Assembly: GCA_028691315.1 (NCBI GenBank)
Contig: JAQUZN010000001.1
Coordinates: 182,078 to 246,077 of the forward strand
Length of the DNA: 64,000 nucleotides
Direction of reading: 5' to 3'
DNA from: Candidatus Izemoplasmatales bacterium
GTDB lineage: Bacteria; Bacillota_I; Bacilli_A; Izemoplasmatales; Hujiaoplasmataceae
Shown here: in pieces, positions 42,918 through 52,752 of the stretch
Layout of the letters: the number at the start of each line of letters is the position of its first letter
How positions within the stretch are numbered: position 1 is the first letter of the stretch
The notes under the pieces: model-generated
What the model saw: the letters and a program-made list of their open reading frames with translations, nothing else
The model's database searches: none
Told to the model about the DNA's origin: nothing
Translations under genes and position numbers: made by a program

Positions 42918-42958
42918 TGTAAGGGAAACATAAAGATAAGAGATAAGGAGGAATTAAC

Positions 42959-44221
42959 ATGATACATAGATCAGACTTTAATCGATGGGAGCAAATAGAA
43001 TTATTTGGAAGCCTGTCGATACCATCAGAAGTTCATGGATATTCGATTGGTGTAGAATTCATGAAAGAATGGTTAATTAATAAATTCCCAAAAGATCATT
43101 TTAAAACAGTTTATATTAACGGAAAGAATGTAATGGATGATTTCCGTAGATTTAATAAAGAAAAGATTTTAACAATTGAAAAACCTGCATTGGCTATCGT
43201 GCCATCTATCAATGTGGATTATGATAGAGATAATTTAGATTTAGAATTAGGTGGAAGAGATGTATTAGTAAGAGCAAGTAAATCTTATAAAGATGCGTTC
43301 TTTTCGGATTTTGATAATAATCTATTTGTTGGTATTCAATTGAAGCAATTGGAGATGCCATTCAATTTCCGCATTCGGGTGAGTACAAGAGCACAACAAT
43401 TAGATACGGCGAATTTTTTAAAGATGGCCTGTCGAGTAGGCGCAACACAGAAACATTTTCTTTCTATGGATTTTCACATTCCTATGGACCTCATATTAGC
43501 TATAGCTGGGAAGATGAAATTTGAAATAAGAGAGCAAAAGATCGTAAATATAGTAGAATTCTTACAATATTTAAATTCACATTCTTTAGTACCAATTACT
43601 TATAAATATCGAACCATTAATGGACATAGTGAATTCTTTATTCGATTAGATAATGTTTATACCCATATTTCAAATCTAGATCAATTGTCATTAGATGATG
43701 GAACTCGATCTGGTCATATAGACAATAACTTTCATATCGAAATGAATTCTATATTAAAGATTGTGGTTCCAAGTTATTATTTTTTCTATTCAAATACGAA
43801 ATACAATACAACTTATGAACAATTATCATCTAGCTTAGAGGCTTTATATACCTATCGCAGTATTGAACCTCCAAATAAAAATAACAAAGGATGGGATCAA
43901 TATCTCAGTACTGAATGGGCAGAAGATAATGGATTCATATCAACAATACCATTTAAAGAATTATTTGAAGGTGGCAAGTTATTAGATGTCATAGAGTATA
44001 CAAAAACACTAGGAGTTTCTCCATCTATCTTTCTTGATTTTTCTCTATATGCAGAAACAAAAGAAATGGTAGATTATCAGATAGATTGGGATAAGATGGA
44101 ACTTGTAGTAAATAAACAAATCATGGATGAAGCATGTAAGATAACAATCTATATTGATAAAGGTTATTATAATGAACAAGTCACTGCTATGAAAAATATA
44201 TTATCCAGTAGGGTCGAATAA
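42959..44221 (+). CDS. Virion-like structural protein, 420 aa
   Basis: GGAGG lies before the start. The protein has a YSIGVEFMKEWLINKFP...FKTVYINGKNVMDDFRRFN...KPALAIVPSINVDYDRD layout, which I know as a conserved virion structural protein in large Firmicutes phages (possibly a neck or tail-tube component, not certain). It is predominantly alpha/beta, with no membrane segment. A terminator shared with the convergent 1238-residue virion gene closes it. Confidence 0.65.
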   Translation: MIHRSDFNRWEQIELFGSLSIPSEVHGYSIGVEFMKEWLINKFPKDHFKTVYINGKNVMDDFRRFNKEKILTIEKPALAIVPSINVDYDRDNLDLELGGRDVLVRASKSYKDAFFSDFDNNLFVGIQLKQLEMPFNFRIRVSTRAQQLDTANFLKMACRVGATQKHFLSMDFHIPMDLILAIAGKMKFEIREQKIVNIVEFLQYLNSHSLVPITYKYRTINGHSEFFIRLDNVYTHISNLDQLSLDDGTRSGHIDNNFHIEMNSILKIVVPSYYFFYSNTKYNTTYEQLSSSLEALYTYRSIEPPNKNNKGWDQYLSTEWAEDNGFISTIPFKELFEGGKLLDVIEYTKTLGVSPSIFLDFSLYAETKEMVDYQIDWDKMELVVNKQIMDEACKITIYIDKGYYNEQVTAMKNILSSRVE

Positions 44222-44240
44222 ACCCTACTGGATATATTTT
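44205..44240. terminator. Terminator between convergent virion genes
   Basis: A 10-bp stem, CCAGTAGGGT with ACCCTACTGG, contains the stop codon of the plus-strand gene in its loop region and is followed by ATATATTTT. Confidence 0.75.
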
Positions 44241-47200
44241 ATGATTGTAATCGTTTAAATAGTCTTTCATACAATACCTTATCTAAGGTATCTACTCCAT
44301 CACTCCATAGTTCATCATAGCTCATAAGTTCTCTTATGATATGGTCACTCTGAATAAATTTACAGATAGATAGATTAGGTATTGTATCACCTTCTAAATG
44401 ATAAATACGGAAAGAATCTCGATCAATTTCTTGTATCTCATTAATTGGAATCTTCTTTCCATCCACATAGATAAAGAATACGTCTTTATCAAATGGAAGA
44501 TCGCTTTCTATAGTAACATCACCCATACTAAACTTTGTTTGATATTCTTCCATCGAAATCTCTTCATACAATTCAGGAAGATAGAAAACATCTACTCTAT
44601 GAATCATATCACTAATATCTGTAAGATATAAAGTAGGTTCATTACTGATAATAAGATTCCATTGGTCATTTCTTATTTTTAAACCATTTACGAATACTAT
44701 ATACTGTTCTTCATTATGAGTATAAATAAAGTCATCATTTAATAAGATGCTATTATCAACACCAATGGTCTCCGTATGATGATAATGGAATTGTCTTTTA
44801 GAAACTAGAGTTAAAGAAGTTCCATATAGTATATCATTAGTTAATCTAATTTTAGTCCCCATATAGGTTCCATAATCATTATATTGATTAGAATAGATGA
44901 AGTCTACCAATGAATGATTAGAATCATATAGTAAGAAATTATCATTTCTTAATACTTCTGGAATAATTACTGTAGAATCAGAATCAATAACTTTGATGTC
45001 ATAAACGTCATTATGAACATTTTTAAAATGAGTTATTTCCATTACATCATCATCTAAGAAGCCATTCAGTGGTATTGCAAATACTTTATGACGAGTTTCG
45101 ATATTCGATTGTTCCTCATATAATTCACCGTTCTTATAAACGATAATATGATCTTCTAGTCTAGGTTTCTTTAATACAGGAATCATTAGATTCCCATTTT
45201 GAGCTTTTTCATTTACTTCTTCTCCGGATAACACGGTGGTTAAGATATTCGATTTCTTTTTATAATACTTCATCAATAGATCAATATCATAACTAGCAAT
45301 ATAATCTAAAGCTTCTGCTATATTTCGATCATACGATTTATTCTTAGAGAAAGAGAAATCAAAGCTATAATTAAGAGTAGATAAATATTGATGATTTTCT
45401 ATTCCTTCAAGAGCACTTACAATATCTTCTTTCACATTCTCTTGATTAGGTATATTGAATATCATATTTTTACTCTCTAAGTCTTTAATATAGTAATAGG
45501 TTTTAAATAAAACGTTTTCGGTAGATCTTGTATAACCATACATATTATATCCAGTGTTGTGTAAATAATATCGATTATCAGTATCAAAGATTCCACGATC
45601 AAAAATAAAGATATTATACTCACTAGATAATTTAGAAGCTTGTGTATCTATTTCGATATAATTCTTAGTTTCATCCATTGTTTGTGATGTACATAGAATA
45701 TCTTCATCAATTACTTCAATTCGAATTCCAATATCTTCATTATTTGTAGTGAAGATACCATCATCAGTAAAATACATTCCAGAATCATTATTCTCATCAA
45801 TTATATTATCTTCTCCATAATGAATACTGCAAGGAAATAGAATACAATCGACTTCTTCTGAATAGACAGTATGATCATTCATATTCTCAATAATCAAATA
45901 AGAATCATGCCAATCACGAACAACTGTGATGTCACTCCATTTGATAGCTCTACCATTAATGAATAACATAAATGGATGTATTGTTTCATCTTCTATCATA
46001 TCAGCTATACTACGAATATCTAAAGGTTTAAACTCTTTCTTTTTTGTAAAAGGAAGATTCTTACATAAAAAGATACTCATATAATTTTGATCAATTGGAA
46101 AGGTCATAGCATCATATTGATATTCCATAACTTTAACAGCTTTTAAATCATAATAGCATGGGCAAGTTGCTTCTTGTACATCATCTAAGATAGAAGTGGT
46201 ATGATGTTTTAGCTTCTCTACATAATTAGGGAATACCGTATCTAAAATACTATTTTGAATCATATACTCTACCAAAAGATTAATATCTTTTAGTTTTCTC
46301 ATATAGTATCGATAAACCTGATTAGTTTTTCGACTTAAATAATCACCTTTATCTTTTGTGATTAATATATTACGTAATCTCTTGGTGGCCAATGCAGTAT
46401 AGAACTTAAAATAATCTGATAATAGATTATAATACACAAATGGCTTACCATCTTTACGAAGAATCTCTTGACTATTTTTCGTACGAATCAACTCGCCACT
46501 CTTAGACTTAATAATATCGTAAGACAGTTCAATCTTATATGGCTCTTTTGTAGCTATTCGATTACCATTACCAGTTACTAAATATAAACCACTCGACAAT
46601 CTAATTCTACTTTTGATATAATTAGCAGTATCTAGTATCTCAGCAATCAGTTGCTTATATAAGAAATTTTCATCTTTGTAATAGTCTTTGTTATCATCTT
46701 TAAAGACAAGAACTTTATCTTCATCATTGGTAATATAACCGTCTTGATATAGTAAAGGTACATAAATCCGCTCTGGTATATCAGCTTTAAATTCATCAGC
46801 AATTAGTCTCTTTCCTCCAAAGTATTCACTGTTTAAATATTCCTTATTATATTCAACCAATTTAACCAATCGATGATCTCTAGTTTCAAATAATAAAGAA
46901 TTATTATTTAATGCTAAAATGCTTGGGATGTATGCCTGTAGAGATTCTCTATTATAGATATAGAGATATTCATCTCGAATCGCAAGATTAAATCTCACAT
47001 CCATATCATTCTCAGGAGCAGTGAATTTCCATAATAAGTTTCCATTGGTTGTCAATTTACCGTAACTATATCCATTAGTATCAGAAAGATCTTCACAGAA
47101 ATAAATATAATCTTGATAATTAGAATCATCATATTCAATTGGGGTTAATTTATTATATTGATTGGATATACTATTCCATCCAAATATCATTTTCCATATC

Positions 47201-47934
47201 GGCTGAAGTCTTAGATTCACTTTTTGAATAGTATTATGTCCTCTGAGATAGATGTAATCTCCATCAATATAAATATCATGAAATTCATAATCTTCGGAAT
47301 CTACTAACACGTTGTTCGCTTGGGTCAAATATTGTCGTTCTACTAGAATTCCTTTATAGAGATTATATTGATCAATAAATACATCACATTTATTATCATA
47401 AAACCGAGTTCCTATTGTATATAAGAAACCTCTGCCTTTTGTAACAAAGGTTCGATATAAACGAGTTGTCTTACTAGCATCTTCATTCTGATTAAAATAT
47501 AATAGGAGTTTCCCTTCTCGATTATATTTATGAACAGAACGGCTATTCTGAAATAATACAAAGAAATCTCCAGCACTATCCATATTGATATGACGAATAT
47601 AGTCTTCTAATGTGATACTCCATTCAATCACTAGATTCTTTGTCACTTTATATACCGTATATTCATAGAATAAATACATGAAAGGAGCATTCTCATGAAA
47701 TGCTCCATGTTCGACTTCTATCATAATCTTTGATATAAATTTACCATCTGTCGTATACTTACTAACATAACCTTCTGTATAAGTATACATATTATTTCCA
47801 ATGAATCCCAATACTCTAAATTCAGGATCTCTGAAAATCATTTCATAATCTTCCGATAAAATAAACTTATCGGAAGACGTTTCGAATATCTCTTTATTAT
47901 TTAAAATCTGAAGATCATTTGGTGTTATAGCCAT
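44239..47934 (-). CDS. Large virion protein with N-terminal beta-propeller-like repeats, about 1231 aa
   Basis: The ATG at 47934 follows GAGATGG right behind the previous stop (TGA-T-ATG). Residues ~25-400 contain repeated short strand blocks such as FVLFQNSRSVHKYN and YIYLRGHNTIQKVN, a pattern typical of PQQ/WD-type propellers. The rest is a long strand-rich protein with repeated Y-x-V-x-x-NG-x-x turns (VYKNGELYEE, VFVNGLKIRND, IYVDGKKIPIN) that resemble phage tail or baseplate adhesin domains. A baseplate or tail-fibre role is probable; no lytic or enzymatic motif seen. Confidence 0.65.
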   Translation of the reverse strand: MAITPNDLQILNNKEIFETSSDKFILSEDYEMIFRDPEFRVLGFIGNNMYTYTEGYVSKYTTDGKFISKIMIEVEHGAFHENAPFMYLFYEYTVYKVTKNLVIEWSITLEDYIRHINMDSAGDFFVLFQNSRSVHKYNREGKLLLYFNQNEDASKTTRLYRTFVTKGRGFLYTIGTRFYDNKCDVFIDQYNLYKGILVERQYLTQANNVLVDSEDYEFHDIYIDGDYIYLRGHNTIQKVNLRLQPIWKMIFGWNSISNQYNKLTPIEYDDSNYQDYIYFCEDLSDTNGYSYGKLTTNGNLLWKFTAPENDMDVRFNLAIRDEYLYIYNRESLQAYIPSILALNNNSLLFETRDHRLVKLVEYNKEYLNSEYFGGKRLIADEFKADIPERIYVPLLYQDGYITNDEDKVLVFKDDNKDYYKDENFLYKQLIAEILDTANYIKSRIRLSSGLYLVTGNGNRIATKEPYKIELSYDIIKSKSGELIRTKNSQEILRKDGKPFVYYNLLSDYFKFYTALATKRLRNILITKDKGDYLSRKTNQVYRYYMRKLKDINLLVEYMIQNSILDTVFPNYVEKLKHHTTSILDDVQEATCPCYYDLKAVKVMEYQYDAMTFPIDQNYMSIFLCKNLPFTKKKEFKPLDIRSIADMIEDETIHPFMLFINGRAIKWSDITVVRDWHDSYLIIENMNDHTVYSEEVDCILFPCSIHYGEDNIIDENNDSGMYFTDDGIFTTNNEDIGIRIEVIDEDILCTSQTMDETKNYIEIDTQASKLSSEYNIFIFDRGIFDTDNRYYLHNTGYNMYGYTRSTENVLFKTYYYIKDLESKNMIFNIPNQENVKEDIVSALEGIENHQYLSTLNYSFDFSFSKNKSYDRNIAEALDYIASYDIDLLMKYYKKKSNILTTVLSGEEVNEKAQNGNLMIPVLKKPRLEDHIIVYKNGELYEEQSNIETRHKVFAIPLNGFLDDDVMEITHFKNVHNDVYDIKVIDSDSTVIIPEVLRNDNFLLYDSNHSLVDFIYSNQYNDYGTYMGTKIRLTNDILYGTSLTLVSKRQFHYHHTETIGVDNSILLNDDFIYTHNEEQYIVFVNGLKIRNDQWNLIISNEPTLYLTDISDMIHRVDVFYLPELYEEISMEEYQTKFSMGDVTIESDLPFDKDVFFIYVDGKKIPINEIQEIDRDSFRIYHLEGDTIPNLSICKFIQSDHIIRELMSYDELWSDGVDTLDKVLYERLFKRLQS

Positions 47935-47935
47935 A

Positions 47936-49318
47936 TCAAACCATCTCACTTCCAATTTGTAGTATTGCTCTTGTATAAGCGACTAACTCTTTTCCATTAT
48001 TAGTAATCTTTTCAATCGTTTTCTGATTGTTGATATATGCCCCATGATAAGCATTTGTCAACAATGAAGAAAATGCTGGATAATATTCTGTAGCAAACTG
48101 AGTGCCAGATTTATATAAGTACACCCATTTCTCAATAAAGTTATCTACTTTTAAACTATCAATTCTTAATACTTTTGCAATTGCTTCTACAAATGAATTG
48201 ATATCTTTAAAACTGTCTGTATCTAATTGATATTCTATAATATCGATTTCTCTATCTGTAATACCAGAAATCTTACGAGCACGATCTTGAATAATAGAAT
48301 CAGAATATGTTCCACCTAAGAGGCATTTTTGATAATAAATAGAACTTAAATAAAGAGTTTTTTCTCTAATATTATCAACTCCGCCCATTCTGAGATAATC
48401 GATAATATGAGTAAATAATAACGCAAAGCATTTTGTACCACTTTCAATCAATCTTGTATTTCTTAATAACTTTGCTGGATCTTTCTGATAGATTCCATAC
48501 ACCATTGCAGACGTTAAATAAGAAACAAATTCATTTAACCGATCAGATTTCATTGTATAAGTAGTTCCATTGATACTGATAAGATCAGTTACATCAATAT
48601 ATACTTTCACATCTTTTGATCCACCACGAATATCCTTTGCAGCAAATACTTTAAAAGAACGTGGCATAGATTTTGGTTTTCTTGATAATAACACTACAAG
48701 ATCACTATTTAAAATATTGGCTAAGAACTGATATTGCTGTCTCTTCACCATATATTCGATATCTTGAAATGATGGATTAGTCTTATCGATGATATCAGCT
48801 CTCATCAGAAAATCCATTAAGTCCTTTTCATAATTCCCTTTATGATATAAAAAGGTATCATTATAAGACTTTGGTTTAATGACATTCGTTGCTTCTTGTA
48901 AAGCCGCCATCTCCGCCAGATCTGTTAATGTTTGATCTTTCATCTTCGGTTTTAATGAAAAGATGCAATCCAAATGATTCGGAATGGTTTGACTGAATAA
49001 AATCTTTACTTGATGATCTTTAAAAGAATCATCGCATTCAAATTCTTTAATCAATTTTTCCATTTGATTATGTAACCTTACATTCTCTGATACTTTAATG
49101 CGAAATAGATTTTCTTCTTTTCTATTTTTATAAAAACCATCATATCCCGTATTGGTCCATTCTTTCACAAAATTATCTTGGAAAATTTCTTTTGATTTAT
49201 TTTTAAATGACTCGCCTAAAGAAACAAACGTTTTATATTCTTCATCCGTTAATGGTTGTCTATTAATAGCTCCTGTTTCCAGTAACGCTTCCATATAAGT
49301 CACTGCTTTCTTATTCAT
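47936..49318 (-). CDS. Virion-associated protein, 460 aa
   Basis: GGAGGG precedes the start. The long helical protein (e.g. LTDLAEMAALQEATN, FVSYLTSAMVYGIY) has no motif I recognise. It is translationally linked to the large propeller protein by a 1-nt gap and shares the minus-strand virion-island orientation. A structural or baseplate-associated role is inferred. Confidence 0.65.
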   Translation of the reverse strand: MNKKAVTYMEALLETGAINRQPLTDEEYKTFVSLGESFKNKSKEIFQDNFVKEWTNTGYDGFYKNRKEENLFRIKVSENVRLHNQMEKLIKEFECDDSFKDHQVKILFSQTIPNHLDCIFSLKPKMKDQTLTDLAEMAALQEATNVIKPKSYNDTFLYHKGNYEKDLMDFLMRADIIDKTNPSFQDIEYMVKRQQYQFLANILNSDLVVLLSRKPKSMPRSFKVFAAKDIRGGSKDVKVYIDVTDLISINGTTYTMKSDRLNEFVSYLTSAMVYGIYQKDPAKLLRNTRLIESGTKCFALLFTHIIDYLRMGGVDNIREKTLYLSSIYYQKCLLGGTYSDSIIQDRARKISGITDREIDIIEYQLDTDSFKDINSFVEAIAKVLRIDSLKVDNFIEKWVYLYKSGTQFATEYYPAFSSLLTNAYHGAYINNQKTIEKITNNGKELVAYTRAILQIGSEMV

Positions 49319-49446
49319 GTATCCAGACCCTCCTTGTATGGGTTAATTTTAATATAATGTTAAAGATTAGAAATATACACGAAAATGAACTGTATGATAA
49401 TATAATAACCAAATAAGAGATACGTGGATATAAAAAGGAGAATGTA

Positions 49447-50094
49447 ATGGATTTAAAACATTTTGGGATTGAAGAAGATACTTTTAAAATTGATTGGCAT
49501 ATCTTAGATATTATGGTATCATCTATTTTATGTACAAAATATTTATGTGAAGAAAGAAATGATGAGTCATGGGCAACCCCATATTTAATTTTTAAATACA
49601 TTGATAAAGATTTATTTAGATTCTTATCAATTACATCAGAAATTGTAATGGAGCATATGGAAATACATAAGCTAGATATATTCCCAGAGAATTTTAAACT
49701 CCATATTGATATGAATACAAGAGAGTATTTTTCTTGCGATAACAAATCTGAGAATTGTATCATTCTTGGAACGTTATCAAAGAGAAAATATAATATATTC
49801 TTAGGAGTTACAACCTATCTCTTTAAGCACATTGTGAATTTTGCTAAAGAATATCAAAAAGATAGTTGTTCTGATATACTGAGTGACGATCGTATGATCG
49901 AATCTTTGTTATCAGATAGTGTTTTTAATGATTGTATCGAAGCAAAGATGAAAGAAAATGATAATATTTTTTATGCAATAAAGTCTAAAATTATCTATTA
50001 TTATCGCTGTCTTATGCATAGTGGAATATTAGATGCTATGAGAGATCTATACGATTGTTATAATGGAGAATGTAAAAGAAAGAGAGACGAATGA
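49447..50094 (+). CDS. Hypothetical protein, 215 aa
   Basis: AAAGGAG precedes the start. The mixed protein includes a CDNKSENCI cysteine pair and a basic tail ending NGECKRKRDE. A minus-strand frame at 49311-49763 overlaps it but lacks a binding site. The stop overlaps the ATG of the PD-(D/E)XK nuclease (ATGA), making it part of the recombination operon. Function unknown. Confidence 0.7.
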   Translation: MDLKHFGIEEDTFKIDWHILDIMVSSILCTKYLCEERNDESWATPYLIFKYIDKDLFRFLSITSEIVMEHMEIHKLDIFPENFKLHIDMNTREYFSCDNKSENCIILGTLSKRKYNIFLGVTTYLFKHIVNFAKEYQKDSCSDILSDDRMIESLLSDSVFNDCIEAKMKENDNIFYAIKSKIIYYYRCLMHSGILDAMRDLYDCYNGECKRKRDE

Positions 50095-50825
50095 TGGTGC
50101 CTATTTATTTTATTGATAATGGTTTAGATGAATATGCGGAACAACGTGGCGGTCATTATTGTCATAATAATAAACCGGTTCCAAGAACAACAGAAATTCT
50201 ATCAGCTATGTTATATGATGAATCGTTAATAGCTTGGAGTAATTTTGTTGGAAGAGTGCAAAGAAAAGATTATAAAGATGTAAGAAATAAAGCGGGAAAT
50301 ATTGGTACATACGCTCATAATTTAATTGAGGATTATATTCAAACAGGGATTATCCCATCTTATGATAAAATTCCTTTTACTATGGTGGATGCTGTATTAA
50401 ATGCATTCAATGGGTTTAGAATCTGGTGGGATCAATTGATTACTGATCATAAAGTAGAAATCATTAGTATTGAACAACGATTGACATGTGAATACTTTGG
50501 CGGTACTCTAGATTTATTAATATCGATTGATGATAAAATCACACTTGTTGATTTTAAGACAAGCAATAAACCATCGTATAAATATTTCTTACAAATGGCG
50601 TCCTATCGTTACATGTTAAAACAACAAGGCGTTTATTTGAATGCATGTATTATATTGATGCTTGATAAGTCGACACCCAAAGCCAATTATTTAAAATTGA
50701 ATTTAGATTCTAGATCTGATTTTACATACATGGAACAATGTGAATATACATTCATGATGCTTGCTCAAGCGTATCTTCAGCGATTATCAATTGAAGATAG
50801 ATTTGAAGCACAATTTATTGTTTAA
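50091..50825 (+). CDS. PD-(D/E)XK nuclease, RecB/Cas4-like, 244 aa
   Basis: The nuclease core is visible in order: GTYAHNLIEDY (His/Glu helix, near residue 72), GGTLDLL (Asp near 140) and LVDFKTS (the E/DxK motif), then QMASYRYM. These exonuclease modules process DNA ends. The N-terminus carries VPIYFIDN, one of five terminal PI-x-F motifs in the window. The ATG overlaps the upstream stop by 4 nt. The next genes are a small protein, the SbcD-like nuclease and DnaB, a coherent DNA recombination and replication set. Confidence 0.82.
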   Translation: MMVPIYFIDNGLDEYAEQRGGHYCHNNKPVPRTTEILSAMLYDESLIAWSNFVGRVQRKDYKDVRNKAGNIGTYAHNLIEDYIQTGIIPSYDKIPFTMVDAVLNAFNGFRIWWDQLITDHKVEIISIEQRLTCEYFGGTLDLLISIDDKITLVDFKTSNKPSYKYFLQMASYRYMLKQQGVYLNACIILMLDKSTPKANYLKLNLDSRSDFTYMEQCEYTFMMLAQAYLQRLSIEDRFEAQFIV

Positions 50826-50841
50826 TTTAGGAGTGATGATA

Positions 50842-51450
50842 ATGACTATCGATTTATCGGAATTAAAATTATATTTAGTTAAATTTAATATGATAAAATA
50901 TGGAAAAGATCATAAATTAGAAAAAATAAAAAAACTAATTAAGATGAGAAAAGAAATATATAAACAAAGTTACTCTGCTTTTTTAGGTAGTTCTAAAGAT
51001 ACTTATACCTATGAGGATTTTAATAATCTTTTTAAAAACATGAAAGATCTTGGATTTGATAAAATCGATTATCGTAATGATGCTAAACTTTGTTTAGATG
51101 TAATGGATTCTTATCGAGTTATTGATTTCTTGGATTTTGATGGTAGATATGATTCATTAATTACAAGGAAATGGAAAATTTATATATTCACGAACAATGA
51201 TATCATTCGAATAACATCTGATCATGGAACTGTTGTTCAATTCTGTCATTCATTAGAAGCATTTCGGGAGAACGATATGTTTGCTGAAAATTGGACAAAT
51301 AGCACAGAATTAGAAAATACAGAAGTGATGATCTCACATATCTATTGTTTCTTAAAAGATAATCTCTTAGAGATCGTAATGGAATATTTAGATAATACAA
51401 TACCTACGACATTTCAAATAATAAAAGAACAATTGTTAGGGAGCGTGTGA
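50842..51450 (+). CDS. Hypothetical protein, 202 aa
   Basis: The frame opens at 50761, but GGAG is spaced for the ATG at 50842 (MTIDLSELKLYLVKFN). The protein has a Lys-rich helical N-terminal region and strand-rich middle; no known motif. It sits between two nuclease genes and its stop overlaps the GTG at the head of the SbcD-like frame, so it probably takes part in DNA processing. Confidence 0.7.
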   Translation: MTIDLSELKLYLVKFNMIKYGKDHKLEKIKKLIKMRKEIYKQSYSAFLGSSKDTYTYEDFNNLFKNMKDLGFDKIDYRNDAKLCLDVMDSYRVIDFLDFDGRYDSLITRKWKIYIFTNNDIIRITSDHGTVVQFCHSLEAFRENDMFAENWTNSTELENTEVMISHIYCFLKDNLLEIVMEYLDNTIPTTFQIIKEQLLGSV

Positions 51451-51455
51451 TTGTC

Positions 51456-52616
51456 ATGTACATACCAATTAAGTTTTATGACACAATAGATATCAATAGT
51501 ATGACAAATAGAGGAACTTTAACAATGGTCCATACAGCTGATCTACATTTCGGCTGTATGGATGCTAAAGTTGAATATGATATATTAAAAGAACAATTAG
51601 TATATAAATTAGAACCATTACATTTTGATATTTTTTCGATTAATGGAGATCTCTTTGATCGAAAGTATATGAGCAATACAGATGCTATCAAATATGCAAC
51701 ATTGTTAATTGCTGATATTGTGGCTTTATGTAAGAGAAAGAATGCAACGTTACTATTATTAGCAGGAACGAAAGAGCATGATGCTGGACAATTAGTGTTG
51801 TTTTATCACTATATGAAAGATCCAGATATCGATATTCGAATTGTAGAAACTATTCAATTTGAATATATTAAAGGCTCTAAAGTCTTATGTATACCAGAAC
51901 TATATGGAATTGATGAGAGCATTTATCAATATTATTTAGAGGAATCTGGTCCATATGATATGTGTTTTATGCATGGGACTATGAAAGGTGCTATCTATAA
52001 AGATAATGTTGGACAATCAAGATTATTTACCATTGAAGATTTCATTAATTGTAGAGGATTAATTGTGAGTGGTCATGTGCATACAGGTGGTTGCTTTAAC
52101 ACGTATTTTTATTATACGGGTTCTCCATTACGATGGAAATATGGAGAAGAAGAGACAAAAGGATTTTTATTGATATTATATAATCTAGATACAAGAGAGC
52201 ATTATACTCATTTAGAAGAAGTTAAGTCTTTCCGATATGATACCATTAATCTAGATGAATTAATCACTTCTGATCCAAAAGACATTATCCATTACGTAGA
52301 TCAATTACATAGTGAAGGTATTGATAATATCCGTATTGAGTTTTCAAAGGATATTCCTACAGATAATTTAAATATCTTACGTAACTATTATCGAACCAAT
52401 GGTCATATTAAATTTAAGATAGGAACCAATAAATCAAAAGTGCAAAAAGATGAATTGACGGAATCCGATCTTAAAATATATGAAGAGTTTGCATTCTTAT
52501 TTGATAATTCTATGAATGCTTATGATAAGACAGCAATGTTTATCATGAAAAAAGAACCGGATGTTTATATCACAGGCGATGAAATTAAAAGAATTGTTAT
52601 GAATGATGACTTCTAA
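51456..52616 (+). CDS. SbcD/Mre11-like exonuclease subunit, 386 aa
   Basis: Two-metal phosphoesterase motifs appear as in Mre11/SbcD: HTADLHFG (near 25), NGDLFDR, a GTKEHDAGQ in place of the usual GNHD, FMHGT, and SGHVHTGG. These proteins form a DNA end-processing nuclease with an SbcC/Rad50-type ATPase, not seen in this window. The GTKEHD variant occurs in phage relatives as I recall. The N-terminus has MYIPIKFYDTID, another PI-x-F motif. The ATG at 51456 is preferred over a GTG at 51447 because AGGGAG is better placed. Confidence 0.85.
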   Translation: MYIPIKFYDTIDINSMTNRGTLTMVHTADLHFGCMDAKVEYDILKEQLVYKLEPLHFDIFSINGDLFDRKYMSNTDAIKYATLLIADIVALCKRKNATLLLLAGTKEHDAGQLVLFYHYMKDPDIDIRIVETIQFEYIKGSKVLCIPELYGIDESIYQYYLEESGPYDMCFMHGTMKGAIYKDNVGQSRLFTIEDFINCRGLIVSGHVHTGGCFNTYFYYTGSPLRWKYGEEETKGFLLILYNLDTREHYTHLEEVKSFRYDTINLDELITSDPKDIIHYVDQLHSEGIDNIRIEFSKDIPTDNLNILRNYYRTNGHIKFKIGTNKSKVQKDELTESDLKIYEEFAFLFDNSMNAYDKTAMFIMKKEPDVYITGDEIKRIVMNDDF

Positions 52617-52634
52617 TAGAGATAGAAAAACAAA

Positions 52635-52675
52635 TGCTCATACGTGTCTAAAATGATGCGTATGAGTGCCTTTTA
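52635..52675 (+). terminator. Terminator after the SbcD-like gene
   Basis: An 8-bp perfect stem CTCATACG/CGTATGAG with flanking wobble pairs, followed by TGCCTTTTAT. Confidence 0.7.
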
Positions 52676-52752
52676 TGAGTATCTGGGATAATCAAAAAAG
52701 AAATATAGTAAAACAAATTATTACTATGAACGATTTTTAGGAGGGCTAGTTA

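Noticed and set aside
49311..49763. 150-residue minus-strand gene
   Set aside because: It overlaps the plus-strand 49447-50094 gene, which has AAAGGAG and fits the operon; the minus frame has no binding site and hydrophobic-noise content.
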